Assembly: GCA_003184365.1 (NCBI GenBank)
Contig: NKYR01000123.1
Coordinates: forward strand, 45,194 to 109,193
Direction: 5' to 3'
Source: Evernia prunastri
Lineage: Eukaryota > Ascomycota > Lecanoromycetes > Lecanorales > Parmeliaceae
DNA length: 64,000 nucleotides
The notes beneath the pieces are model-generated. The model did no database searches, had not been told where the DNA came from, and saw only the letters and a list, made by a program, of their open reading frames with translations. Positions 11,807 to 22,200 of the stretch are shown here, piece after piece. The stretch's first letter is position 1. Each line of letters begins with the position of its first letter. The translations under genes and the position numbers were made by a program.

Positions 11807-12766
11807 ATGCCTCGCAATAAGGTGTCAAATGATTTAGACCATGTGAGACAGGATCCAAAGCCCACAAAGGTCCCAAAAGAACCTCCCCCAAAGCCATGGC
11901 CATTGCCTAAGTTCATCCCTACGAAAATCACCAAGCCATATTCTGATGGCCAGGGTCAATTGCCAGCTACCGTTGCTCCCAATAATCCCTATGCTATTTT
12001 CAGCTTGTTTTTTAGCGAAGAGACTCTAAAAGTACTCGTGCAGCATACAAATGAGTATGCTTTCTTGTATCCAGGGCCTGAAAAGCCTGAGACACGTACT
12101 TGGTTTCCCACTACAGTCAAAGAATTTCGAGCCTACTTAGGGGTGTCCATTTGGATGGGTCTACATTCGGAGTCTGGTATCAAAGAATTCTGGAATACGG
12201 ATCCTCTTAAGGGAGCCGTTCATGAGCAGATTTTGAAGCATATTAGTCTCAAAAGGTGGCAACAAATAGACAGATTTCTTCATGTCTCAAAGCCCATATC
12301 CCCTGATCAAAAGGAAAGCACATTTGACAAATTGGAACCCCTAAGCGATACGCTTCGACAGACCTTCAAAAATTACTGGAAAGCGGGCACACATCTAGCT
12401 GTTGATGAGACAATACAGCGATTTATGGGACGTGCCAAAGAGATTGTGAATATTCCCAGCAAACCAACACCAGAGGGCTTCAAGATTTGGGTTCTGGCCA
12501 ATCAGGGCTATGTATTAGACTGGATGTATCATGCCAAGGGTCAGAAAAGGGGCGAGGGACCCCAGGATTTGGACGATTATTGAACTGATGACTTGGGATT
12601 CAATCGAACTCAGGCTGTTGTTCTAGACTTGGTGACTCAGGACGATATTGCTAGAGATTATTTCCATATTCTATGGCTAGACAACCTGTTCTCGGAAGGT
12701 CGATTGTTCTCACAGCTTGATTATGAAGGATTCGGAGCAGCTGAGACTGTGCGTGTCACAACTACG
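11807..12766 (+). pseudogene. piggyBac transposase, fragment A (N-terminus to second Asp region)
   Basis: Starts MPRNKVSNDLDHVRQDPKPT with a Pro/Lys-rich N-terminus, then the DDE domain. LAVDETIQRFMGR carries the first catalytic Asp and LWLDNLFS the second. An in-frame TGA at 12581-12583 replaces the TGG (Trp) found in fragment B at the same codon; beyond it the same frame continues DDLGFNRTQAVVLDL to the N at 12767. The copy is therefore nonfunctional as written. Confidence 0.88.
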
Positions 12767-12767
12767 N

Positions 12768-13897
12768 ACTTGATTTCCCACTACAGTCAAAGAATTTCGA
12801 GCCTACTTAGGGGTGTCCATTTGGATGGATCTACATTCGGAGTCTGGTATCAAAGAATTCTGGAATACGGATCCTCTTAAGGGAGCCGTTCATGAGCAGA
12901 TTTTGAAGCATATTAGTCTCAAAAGGTGGCAACAAATAGACAGATTTCTTCATGTCTCAAAGCCCATATCCCCTGGTCAAAAGGAAAGCACATTTGACAA
13001 ATTGGAACCCCTAAGCGATAGGCTTCGACAGACCTTCAAAAAGTACTGGAAAGCGGGCACACATCTAGCTGTTGATGAGACAATACAGCGATTTATGGGA
13101 CGTGCCAAAGAGATTGTGAATATTCCCAGCAAACCAACACCAGAGGGCTTCAAGATTTGGGTTCTGGCCAATCAGGGCCATGTATTAGACTGAATGTATC
13201 ATGCCAAGGGTCAGAAAAGGGGCGAGGGACCCCAGGATTTGGACGATTATTGGACTGATGACTTGGGATTCAATCGAACTCAGGCTGTTGTTCTAGACTT
13301 GGTGACTCAGGACGATATTGCTAGAGATTATTTCCATATTCTATGGCTAGACAACCTGTTCTCGGGAGGTCGATTGTTCTCACAGCTTGATTATGAAGGA
13401 TTCGGAGCAGCTGGGACTGTGCGTGTCACAACTACGAAAAGCGAGGATCTAGAGGCCACGGAGGGTACCAAGACACAACGGGAACAGGCAGAGCCACGTC
13501 GAGGCCTGGAAGAGAGGATTCTGGAGCTCAGAACCAAGTGGAACTCGGCTCTGGAATGGGGCAAATTGTATGGGAGTCTGTCAAAGGATGGGAAAGTCAT
13601 GCAATTTGGCTGGAAAGACCAAAATGTGGTGTTATTTATGACCACTGTCTCAAATGGTCAGAAAACAGTGAAACGTCTCCGTCGAAGACCAGCAAAAATA
13701 GCCACAAATGCACGTACTTCTAGAGCTATGTTTGGAGATCAGGCCCGAAAAGAGCTTCCTATCCCCGAGTTTATTAACATGTATAATCATTACATGAACG
13801 GGGTTGACAATGCGGATCAATTGCGTTGTTATTACAATACACAACGAGTACATTTCAAGAACTGGAAGCCACTGTGGCATTTTCTATTGGATACCAC
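12768..13897 (+). pseudogene. piggyBac transposase, fragment B (central part)
   Basis: Overlaps fragment A from its residue about 100 (SIWMDLHSESGIKEFWNTDP) and runs on through the second Asp region to INMYNHYMNGVDNADQLRCY, the family's third-Asp block, ending at LWHFLLDT before the N at 13898. An in-frame TGA at 13191-13193 stands where fragment A has TGG, so A and B come from different copies or alleles with different nonsense changes. Confidence 0.85.
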
Positions 13898-13898
13898 N

Positions 13899-14101
13899 CG
13901 AGGATCTAGAGGCCACGGAGGGTACCAAGGCACAACGGGAACAGGCAGAGCCACGTCGAGGCCTGGAAGAGAGGATTCTGGAGCTCAGAACCAAGTGGAA
14001 CTCGGCTCTGGAATGGGGCAAATTGTATGGGAGTCTATCAGAGGATGGGAAAGTCATGCAATTTGGCTGGAAAGACCAAAATGTGGTGTTATTTATGACC
14101 A
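13899..14101 (+). pseudogene. piggyBac transposase, fragment C (short duplicate)
   Basis: A repeat of the segment at 13439-13641 (ELRTKWNSALEWGKLYGSLS region) with a few substitutions. It is cut on the left by a single N and on the right by the N run. Confidence 0.8.
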
Positions 14102-14312
14102 NNNNNNNNNNNNNNNNNNNNNNNNNNNNNNNNNNNNNNNNNNNNNNNNNNNNNNNNNNNNNNNNNNNNNNNNNNNNNNNNNNNNNNNNNNNNNNNNNNN
14201 NNNNNNNNNNNNNNNNNNNNNNNNNNNNNNNNNNNNNNNNNNNNNNNNNNNNNNNNNNNNNNNNNNNNNNNNNNNNNNNNNNNNNNNNNNNNNNNNNNNN
14301 NNNNNNNNNNNN
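14102..14312. other. Assembly gap (211 N)
   Basis: Unknown bases. The flanks are consecutive parts of the same transposase gene: WKDQNVVLFMT lies on both sides, so the gap may be spurious. Confidence 0.99.
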
Positions 14313-14951
14313 GGAAAGACCAAAATGTGGTGTTATTTATGACCACTGTCTCAAATGGTCAGAAAACAGTGAAACGTCTCCGTCGAAGACCAGCAAAAAT
14401 AGCCACAAATGCACGTACTTCTAGAGCTATGTTTGGAGATCAGGCCCGAAAAGAGCTTCCTATCCCCGAGTTTATTAACATGTATAATCATTACATGAAC
14501 GGGGTTGACAATGCGGATCAATTGCGTTGTTGTTACAATACACAACGAGTACATTTCAAGAACTGGAAGCCACTGTGGCATTTTCTATTGGATACCACCG
14601 TCGTCAACAGCTATAAAATAGCTCATTGTACTCCGGAGAGACCCCGTGCTGAGTCCTGGGAGCACCGGAGTCACAGGGAGTTCCGTGTCAAACTTTCCAA
14701 TCAATTATTCGAAAATTCTGAGCGATTAACAGGTCTTCCCAGCTCAGTCAAAGAGTCTCTGTCAACACGAGTACATCCGGCACCCGCTCGTGACCATGGT
14801 AGGCTAGAACGTATGGGGGACAAGCCTAAATACTGCGTACCATGCTCATATGTAGGGAGAAAAGTACCAAATCCAGCCAAAATTAGGAAGCCATTATTGG
14901 AATTATCAAATAATTCAGTCAGACCACGGGATTTGGACAAAAGGAAACGGC
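14313..14951 (+). pseudogene. piggyBac transposase, fragment D (third Asp block to C-terminal region)
   Basis: Starts at KDQNVVLFMTTVSNGQKT, includes NHYMNGVDNADQLRC and NWKPLWHFLLDTTVVNSYKI, and continues to the linker ending DLDKRKR before the N at 14952. It is colinear with fragment E apart from single substitutions (for example Cys versus Tyr after QLRC). Confidence 0.85.
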
Positions 14952-14952
14952 N

Positions 14953-15797
14953 AGAGGATTCTGGAGCTCAGAACCAAGTGGAACTCGGCTCTGGAATGGG
15001 GCAAATTGTATGGGAGTCTATCAGAGGATGGGAAAGTCATGCAATTTGGCTGGAAAGACCAAAATGTGGTGTTATTTATGACCACTGTCTCAAATGGTCA
15101 GAAAACAGTGAAACGTCTCCGTCGAAGACCAGCAAAAACAGCCACAAATGCACGTACTTCTAGAGCTATGTTTGGAGATCAGGCCCGAAAAGAGCTTCCT
15201 ATCCCCGAGTTTATTAACATGTATAATCATTACATGAACGGGGTTGACAATGCGGATCAATTGCGTTGTTATTACAATACACAACGAGTACATTTCAAGA
15301 ACTGGAAGCCACTGTGGCATTTTCTATTGGATACCACCGTCGTCAACAGCTATAAAATAGCTCATTGTACTCCGGAGAGACCCCGTGCTGAGTCTTGGGA
15401 GCACCGGAGTCACAGGGAGTTCCGTGTCAAACTTTCCAATCAATTATTCGAAAATTCTGAGCGATTAACAGGTCTTCCCAGCTCAGTCAAAGAGTCTCTG
15501 TCAACACGAGTACATCCGGCACCCGCTCGTGACCATGGTAGGCTAGAACGTATGGGGGACAAGCCTAAATACTGCGTACCATGCTCATATGTAGGGAGAA
15601 AAGTACCAAATCCAGCCAAAATTAGGAAGCCATTATTGGAATTATCAAATAATTCAGTCAGACCACGGGATTTGGACAAAAGGAAACGGCGACAGCGAGC
15701 CTCTAGAAGTGTTCATGGCTGTAAACTATGTGATATTCATATATGTAATCATATTGCGTGTTGGAAGAAGCATTTGGAAGCAATACCATGTACATAG
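14953..15797 (+). pseudogene. piggyBac transposase, fragment E (C-terminal half with zinc finger)
   Basis: Repeats the gene from ILELRTKWNSALEWGK to the natural stop at 15797. The end carries KYCVPCSYV and the cysteine/histidine cluster GCKLCDIHICNHIACWKKH, the C-terminal zinc-binding tail of piggyBac transposases. This fragment is fully open but lacks the first two catalytic Asp residues. Confidence 0.85.
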
Positions 15798-15819
15798 ATT
15801 TTTGGTGGGGGATGCCAAG

Positions 15820-15853
15820 ACATTTTGTGCCCACGGCGCCAATCCGTGGGATA
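15820..15853 (-). repeat. piggyBac right terminal inverted repeat
   Basis: The reverse complement reads TATCCCACGGATTGGC, then GCCGT, then GGGCACAAAAT. It matches the left end apart from a short variable block. Confidence 0.8.
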
Positions 15854-15878
15854 AAAATGAATAAATTTCTGCGAATTA

Positions 15879-16075
15879 TGTTGAAGAATCAGGTATGATT
15901 GAGATATTTTGAAAAGATTGATGTGTGTAAGATGGATTGATTGATTATTCCAGAGCTCCCCTGAAGCAGTCTTATGTACCATACTATTTGGGTGATTGGT
16001 CAGATAATGTGGCTGGGAGCCGGAAGAAGGCTGGGAACCAACACCAACAATCACTAAATAACATACTTTTCAACA
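15879..16075 (-). repeat. Copia-like 3' LTR
   Basis: A 197-bp LTR with inverted ends TGTTGAA/TTCAACA, less mutated than its partner. It lies 26 bp beyond the piggyBac right end. Confidence 0.88.
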
Positions 16076-16437
16076 CTCCCCTGTTGCCGGTCTTCGATAG
16101 ACCAAACCCAAATTCAAATCCGAAAAATATGAAGCTATACAAAATCTCGACAAGCCTCTCCTTAGGTCGTCCCGATAAGTCTCCTCTTAGGTCGTCCCGA
16201 CAAGCCCCCCATGGCCGTCAATACCCCGACAAGCCTCCTCTTAGACCGTCCCGACAAGCTTTCCATGGCCGTCCCGACAAGCCCCCCATTGGCCGTCAAA
16301 ACCTCGACAAATCTTTCATTGACCGTCAATACACCTCAGCCTCGTCGTCAGTGTCATTTCTCTTTCGTTTCCGAGACTTCTTCTCAATAATCCACTTCTC
16401 TTGTAGTTATTCCGAAGCCTTTTCCGGATGTAGCTTT

Positions 16438-16973
16438 CAACATTCCTCATCTTTATGTGACTTTCCACACTTGAAACACTCCACCATAGCCCTTCTGCTC
16501 GAAGTTCTCTTATCTGAAAACCTCAGAGCTGCATAGACTAAGTGACCCAAAACGTCATCTTGATTCTTATTCAAATTCAGCCGTCTCTTCTTCTTCAGAA
16601 GCATATTTCTCGCTTTTTCCGCCGTTATTTCAGATATTATAGATTAAATCTTCGTGAGATATTGAAATTTCTCAAAGAGAGTCATATCGAGATATAGAAG
16701 AGTTTGTTTATCGTCGTCGAGTGTTACCTTGATGTCGCGAATACGCTCTTCGAGAGTCTTGATTTGAATAAGATAAGACGTTATGAAGTCGAAATCTTCG
16801 AATCGAAGAGTGTAGTATTTCTTGGTCAGACGTATAAACTCGACGTCTTCTCTGAGGGCGTAAATAGCGATTAACTGTGTTATTATGAGGAAGTCATCGT
16901 CAAATGCGTTAATCTGAAGTTTGTGCTTAACGAGGTCACTTATAGTAGAAGTCATGAGATCTATCGCCTTCAA
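16438..16973 (-). pseudogene. Copia-type gag remnant with zinc-knuckle-like motif
   Basis: Read on the minus strand, 16973-16644 encodes a helical gag segment of the UBN2/copia type (REDVEFIRLTKKYYTLRFED, then FDFITSYLIQIKTLEERIRD). Further on, near 16485-16445, ECFKCGKSHKDEEC resembles a CCHC knuckle but is one residue short before the His and is followed by a stop. Protease, integrase and RT are absent. Confidence 0.6.
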
Positions 16974-17238
16974 TGCTGAATCAAGTTATTTGATCAAGAC
17001 TGTTGCTGTCAAAATAGCTGAATTCGAAGCATTTTGAGTGAACTTTCAGAGCTTCTTGCCCCTCAGATAAACTCTGATATCAATAAGTTATTTAGAGTAG
17101 TTGTTATTGGTAAGCTGGCGAATAGATAACTTGAAGGATAATGCTTCGGACTCGATGAAAGTTATAACGATAATGATAGATTGGAATGTATGCGTCTAAT
17201 GCGGTGATACCCTAAGCGTCTAGCTCGAACTTATAATC

Positions 17239-17350
17239 TGTTGAAGAATTAGATATGATTGAGATATTTTGAAAGAATTAATGTGTGTAAAATGAATTGA
17301 TTGATTATTTCAGAGCTTCACTGAAGCAGTCTTATGTATTATACTATTTG
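17239..17350 (-). repeat. Copia-like 5' LTR, inner part
   Basis: Matches the first 112 bp (plus-strand order) of the LTR at 15879, with many G-to-A and C-to-T changes. It is interrupted at 17350 by the nested element. Confidence 0.85.
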
Positions 17351-17534
17351 TGTTAAAGGAATGACTATAATATGAATAATAAATCTATATAATAATATGG
17401 TGGTTTATAATATGTGTAAGAATAATAAATCTATTTGTCTACAAGATGCATGAAGTGTGCGGAGAGGATCGACAGCTATGTTTAATGTGAAAGCCCTAGT
17501 CCTACAATAATTCTATGTAGAATTCTCCGTAACA
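17351..17534. repeat. LTR of nested element (left)
   Basis: Starts TGTTAAAGGAATGAC and ends TTCTCCGTAACA. It differs from the right LTR mostly by transitions and a 3-bp indel. Confidence 0.85.
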
Positions 17535-18753
17535 ATTACTCACAAAAAGAAAAAAAGATTATATTCTTATAACTAAAGAGTGACGATAGCGAGATAGCAA
17601 TAGCGACGTGGAAATAATCGTTCTATATCTTATTAAGCTGAGGCGAGGGTTACGTGCATATAAGATGAGAAATATAATCGAAATAAGTGTGTTTAAAGTA
17701 TTTTTCTTCAGTCGCGATTTTGAAATAATAGTGTAATTTAAATTCAAATCCAAATCCTTAAAAGAAGTCGAATGATACTATATTCGAGATTTAGCCGAAT
17801 TAGATATTGATTTTTAACGTTATTTATCTTTGATCTATAGTCTTCAAATTCTTCAAAAATCGAATATAAACTGACTGAAAAATAAACGATGATATTATGT
17901 AGAATACGATGCTATCTTCATGAAATTGTATAATAGTCTAATCTAAAATGATAGAGAGCGTGTCTATACTGTCATCTTTCTTCTCCGTATACTTCTTCGC
18001 TTACTCAACGTACTCGAGCTCTAACTAAGTAATTTACTGAGTATTTAACTGAGTTGTTGACGAAGTAACTTACTAAGTGATTTGCTGATTGACTGAGATC
18101 GCTGAGAGCATAATTAAGTTTTTGCTGTAGATAACACTGCTATCGACGACGCTCTTCGAAGTATTCTTCTTCTCTTACTTCGACTGCTTCGATTACTTCG
18201 ACTAAGTGATTTACTACTCGAGTTTAATAAAGAATTTGAATATTCGAGTGTATATCTTATTTATTTATTTGTTGATTGTAATTATTCTTCTATCTAACTC
18301 GACGATTTAATTTATTTTCTCGACGATTTATTATACTTCTAATTCGACCTCTGCTTGAATTTAATACTCTTTTTATTCTATTGAATTTATATTATTTCGA
18401 AAAATCTAATAAAAGAATCGAATTAAACGAAAGTATATAAGATAATGAGATTAATAACGCTTCGAGACGTAGTTAAAGAACGATAATATCGTTATATTAA
18501 TACATATGAGATGTTAAGTGTACTCGATAACTGCGAGTGAATAAGATAATAATAATTAATAACGCTTCGAGACGTATTCAAAGAACGATAATATTAAAGA
18601 GTCAATATATGAGAATCGATTTGAGGCTGTCAAATATGACTGTTTAGGGATCTTACAAAAACGTGTGATGATATCGTGTCTTCTAGACGTAGTAGAAGAA
18701 CGACTACACTGTAGAATCTGGATGAAGATAGATCTTAAGATGTTGTTATCATT

Positions 18754-18935
18754 TGTTAAAGAATAGTATAATATGAATAATAAATCTATATAATAATATG
18801 GTGATTTGTAATATGTGTAAGAATAATAAATCTATCTGTCTGCAAGATGCATAAAGTGTGCGAAGAGAATCGGCAGCTATGTCTAATGTGAAAGTCCTAG
18901 TCCTGCAATGATTTTGTGTAGGATTCTCCGTAACA
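18754..18935. repeat. LTR of nested element (right)
   Basis: Starts TGTTAAAGAATAG and ends TTCTCCGTAACA. The second TSD copy follows directly. Confidence 0.85.
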
Positions 18936-18940
18936 ATTTA

Positions 18941-19025
18941 AGTGGTTGGTCAGATAATGTGGCTGGAAGCCGGAAGGAGGCTGGAAATCAACATCAACAA
19001 CCACTAAATAACATACTTTTCAACA
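18941..19025 (-). repeat. Copia-like 5' LTR, outer part
   Basis: Continues the LTR interrupted at 17350 (GTGGTTGGTCAGATAATGTG onward) and ends CTTTTCAACA; the TSD AATTA follows. Confidence 0.85.
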
Positions 19026-19030
19026 AATTA

Positions 19031-19216
19031 AGCATATATAACGCTTTATATTATCGATTTATATTATTTTATCAATTCGAATTCTTATAAATATCGATTA
19101 ATTCGTTTAAAATCTCGATATAATTGATATAAGAGTTAAAGTAATCTCGAAGGCGTCTATTTATAATATACTTTATAATTTTATTATCGAGTTTGAAAAG
19201 AACGTAAATAACAAAA
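19031..19216. other. AT-rich degraded sequence
   Basis: No identified element. The change to strongly AT-rich, CpA/CpC-depleted DNA is complete from here on. Confidence 0.5.
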
Positions 19217-22200
19217 ACGCGACTTTATTACGTCTTTATTTATTATTAAGATCTAAGATTCGCGATCGAGACGCGATTATATCGCGTCTTTGTTATTATT
19301 GAAATCTGAGACGAAAAAGCGTGTTTTATTAAAAATTTAGTTCGAAAGCGATATAATCGAGAGATTTTAGAGATAAAAGATTTCGATAGAAGAAAATAAT
19401 TCTACGAAAATCTTCACACTTTATAAAAAAGACACACACATAAATTAAAATATTATTAATTTAATTTCTTATAATAAACGACTCTAAGTTTAAAAGCGAA
19501 GTTACGAATAATATATCGAGCTTTTATTTAAATATAGTTAATAAATAGTTATTTGAGAATTAATAGAATAATAAAGACGAGAATAGTATATTGTTAGACA
19601 ATAATATATTAATCAATAAACTATCTAACTTAAAAGTATTAGATGAAAATTCTATATTTAAAGTCGAGTTTAGAGGCTTTATTCGATTCGAAGAACGTCG
19701 ATTACGTATACTCTTTATATTATTCGAACTTAATAATTAAATCGTTAATATTTTTAATATAAAAGAGAAAGTTAAGATAAAAATCGTTAAAAAAAATAAA
19801 AAGAAAAACGAAGAGAACGATAAAAATAAAGAAGATAACGACGATAAGAGAGAATAAAAATAAGTTTTCTAAATTCTATTGTTATTATCAAGAAAATCAC
19901 TAATCGAAGACGTACTCGAATAGTACGAACGTCGAATTTAACAAAATAAATTTATCTTTTTTTTTTAATTTAAAATATTAAAGAAAAAAGAAAGAAAGAG
20001 AAGAAGAATTAGCGTATAGATTTCTTTTCGATAAAAATGTAGTAAGAGAATAATAATCGATTTTATTTCGAAATCGAGCGTGTCGAACGATAAATAATTT
20101 ATTTCTTTAAAAGCGTCGCGAAAATTATTTAGCGATCTCTTCGTAAAAAATACGAAGTTTATCTCGCTCTTATTATTCTCGTCTCGAACTTTATCGATAT
20201 TTAAATTATCGTTTATTTCGAATAATGTCGAGCTCGTTATACGATTACGTCTTTCTTTTATTTTTCGCTTTAATCTTTTTAATAATAAATAAAAAAAGAT
20301 ATCAAAATAAAAGAATAAGAAAAAGATTATCGAATCGAAGCTTACGAAGAATTCTAGATATTCGAATAAAAGATAATTATATCCATTAATATCGATAGCA
20401 TTGAAAGACGATAGCGTTTCAACTACGTGTTAAGTTATCGATATATTAACTAATAATCACGTTTTCGCGAATAAAATATTCTCGAAATATTTTAGTTATA
20501 ATAAAAAAGATTAATTAATACACTACAATTCGCGAAAGATAGTAGATATAAAAGTTAATAAGATCTTTTTAATTCTTAAAAAAGAGATCTTTACGAGCGA
20601 ATATTATATATCGAGATCTTACGTATTTATCGCTTATCGTGTAAAATAGATTTTCTCGAAAAATAAACGATTCGAGATAACGAGATAAATTGCGATTATT
20701 TCGTTATTTTACAAATATAAGTTTTAATTAAACTATCTAAATTATAAATTCGTAATAAAATCTAAATTGCTTTTAATATTCGAAAGAAGTTCGAGAATAT
20801 ATAGATTTCTAATGTCGATGAAGAATATAAATATAAATTTTGATAAGTCGTTTAAATTGTGATTCGTGATAGTCGATTAGAAGAAACGCTATAATTTTTA
20901 TTACGACGATTATTTAACGCGACACTATAAATAGATTAAAATAATATAATTATCTATAAAATATTTCTATTATAATTTATTGCTAAGCGATAGATTATTC
21001 GACGTACGAACGTAAAAAGTTTTTCTCTTATTTTTTCTTGCGATTATTTATTTAAAAGTTTTATATTCGCATATATAATTTATTTTACACTCTAATTAGC
21101 TCTTAATTAAAATAATATTTAAAACTTTTATAGATAAAATTAATATCGTTTCGTTTAACGTTAGATTAGTATTTAAACTTAATAAGTTTAGACGTATATA
21201 TAATGTATTGTAGCGATATAAAGTGAATATCTTATTAATTTAGAAGTTCGAAATAATAAGAGAGATATAAATCTACTTTCAGAAGACTTTTTCACTAATA
21301 TTTATTACGATCTACTACGTAAACGACTCGAATCGAGACGAAATATATCGTAATATCGTAACTATTATTAAATATAAGATAACAGTATAATAAATAAGCG
21401 ATGAATAAGATTATGAAATCTTTTATAGTGAAGATAAACGTCTATTAATCTACAGAATAATAAGTCGTAATTAATCGATTACGATCGTATATATCTATAT
21501 CTTCGCAAAGAACGAGAAAAGATTTTTTTAATTTAAATAAATTAATAAAAAACTAAAGACGTTTTCGCTGAGTATTTTATATAACGTGATAAAGAATAAT
21601 TGAAATTTAATTTTAAAGTTTATTAATAAAGTTATTCACGTTAAAAAAGCGATAATTTAGTAAAAGACGAGATTCGTAAAGCTTTTTAAGAATTTAAAAA
21701 AAGATAATTATAATTTAACGAATAATTAAAGATATAATTATTCGAAAAATAAATTATTTATCGTCTTCGTAGAAAAATTTGAATATATCGTATTTCGAAT
21801 AGATCGTATTTATATTCGAAATAACTAACTCGAAGTTTCAAAGAGATAAAATATCGAATCGAGTGAATTATTAATAGATTATAAAGTAGTTATAGCGATT
21901 TTATATTTCGATAGAGCGTCGAATAGAAGCTTTAAACGATAACGTTTTAATTCGTTATTATTTAAAAGATTTAAGATGAAAGAAACGACGCGAAAAGCGC
22001 TGAAGTTTCTTCTTTAAATTAATTCTTTGAAGAAATAAAGTTTATATAAAATTATAATCTTGAGTAAGATAGAGAATTTAATAATAATCGATTATAAATT
22101 TAAATAAATGTTGAAAAAGAGACGAAGAAATTTAAAGAAGAAAAGACGATTAAAAAAGAAGAGAAACTAAGAGCTCGAAGAAAGATTGATTATAATTAAT

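Larger units (their letters stand above)
11689..15853 (+). mobile_element. piggyBac-type DNA transposon, expanded by overlapping assembly fragments
   Basis: Imperfect terminal inverted repeats (TATCCCACGGATTGGC at both ends) enclose a DDE_Tnp_1_7-type transposase. The interior is not one copy: blocks of the same gene recur, separated by N at 12767, 13898, 14102-14312 and 14952. Taking each stretch once (11689-12766, 13437-13897, 14599-14951, 15691-15853) gives about 2,055 bp with a 627-codon reading frame, the size expected for a piggyBac element. So 4.2 kb here most likely represents one locus or a few variant copies, not a tandem array. No TTAA duplication, the usual piggyBac target, is visible at the ends (flanks ctat and ataa). 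The element is not AT-degraded. Confidence 0.85.
17351..18935. mobile_element. Nested short LTR element (1.6 kb, non-autonomous)
   Basis: Two LTRs of 184 and 182 bp (17351-17534, 18754-18935) begin TGTTAAAG and end CCGTAACA. Target duplication ATTTG (17346-17350) versus ATTTA (18936-18940), one transition apart. The internal 1.2 kb has no gag or pol signature; it holds a partly duplicated segment (AATAACGCTTCGAGACGTA at about 18450 and 18560) and stretches rich in CGAAGTA and ACTGAG. It looks like a deletion derivative or TRIM/LARD-like element. Confidence 0.85.
15879..19025 (-). mobile_element. Copia-like LTR retrotransposon, small (gag only), split by a nested LTR element
   Basis: LTRs begin TGTTGAA and end TTCAACA. 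The 3' LTR is 15879-16075 (197 bp); the 5' LTR is 17239-17350 plus about 18941-19025. A 5-bp target duplication AATTA lies at 15874-15878 and 19026-19030. Minus orientation is supported by a purine tract next to the 3' LTR (AGGGGAG on the minus strand at 16076-16083) and by the gag frame. Without the 1.6-kb nested insert the element is about 1.56 kb with no pol, so it is non-autonomous or internally deleted. Confidence 0.88.

Noticed and set aside
12768..15797. True tandem amplification of piggyBac transposase genes
   Set aside because: Each restart coincides with an N and each block overlaps the previous one, which is better explained by unmerged contigs.
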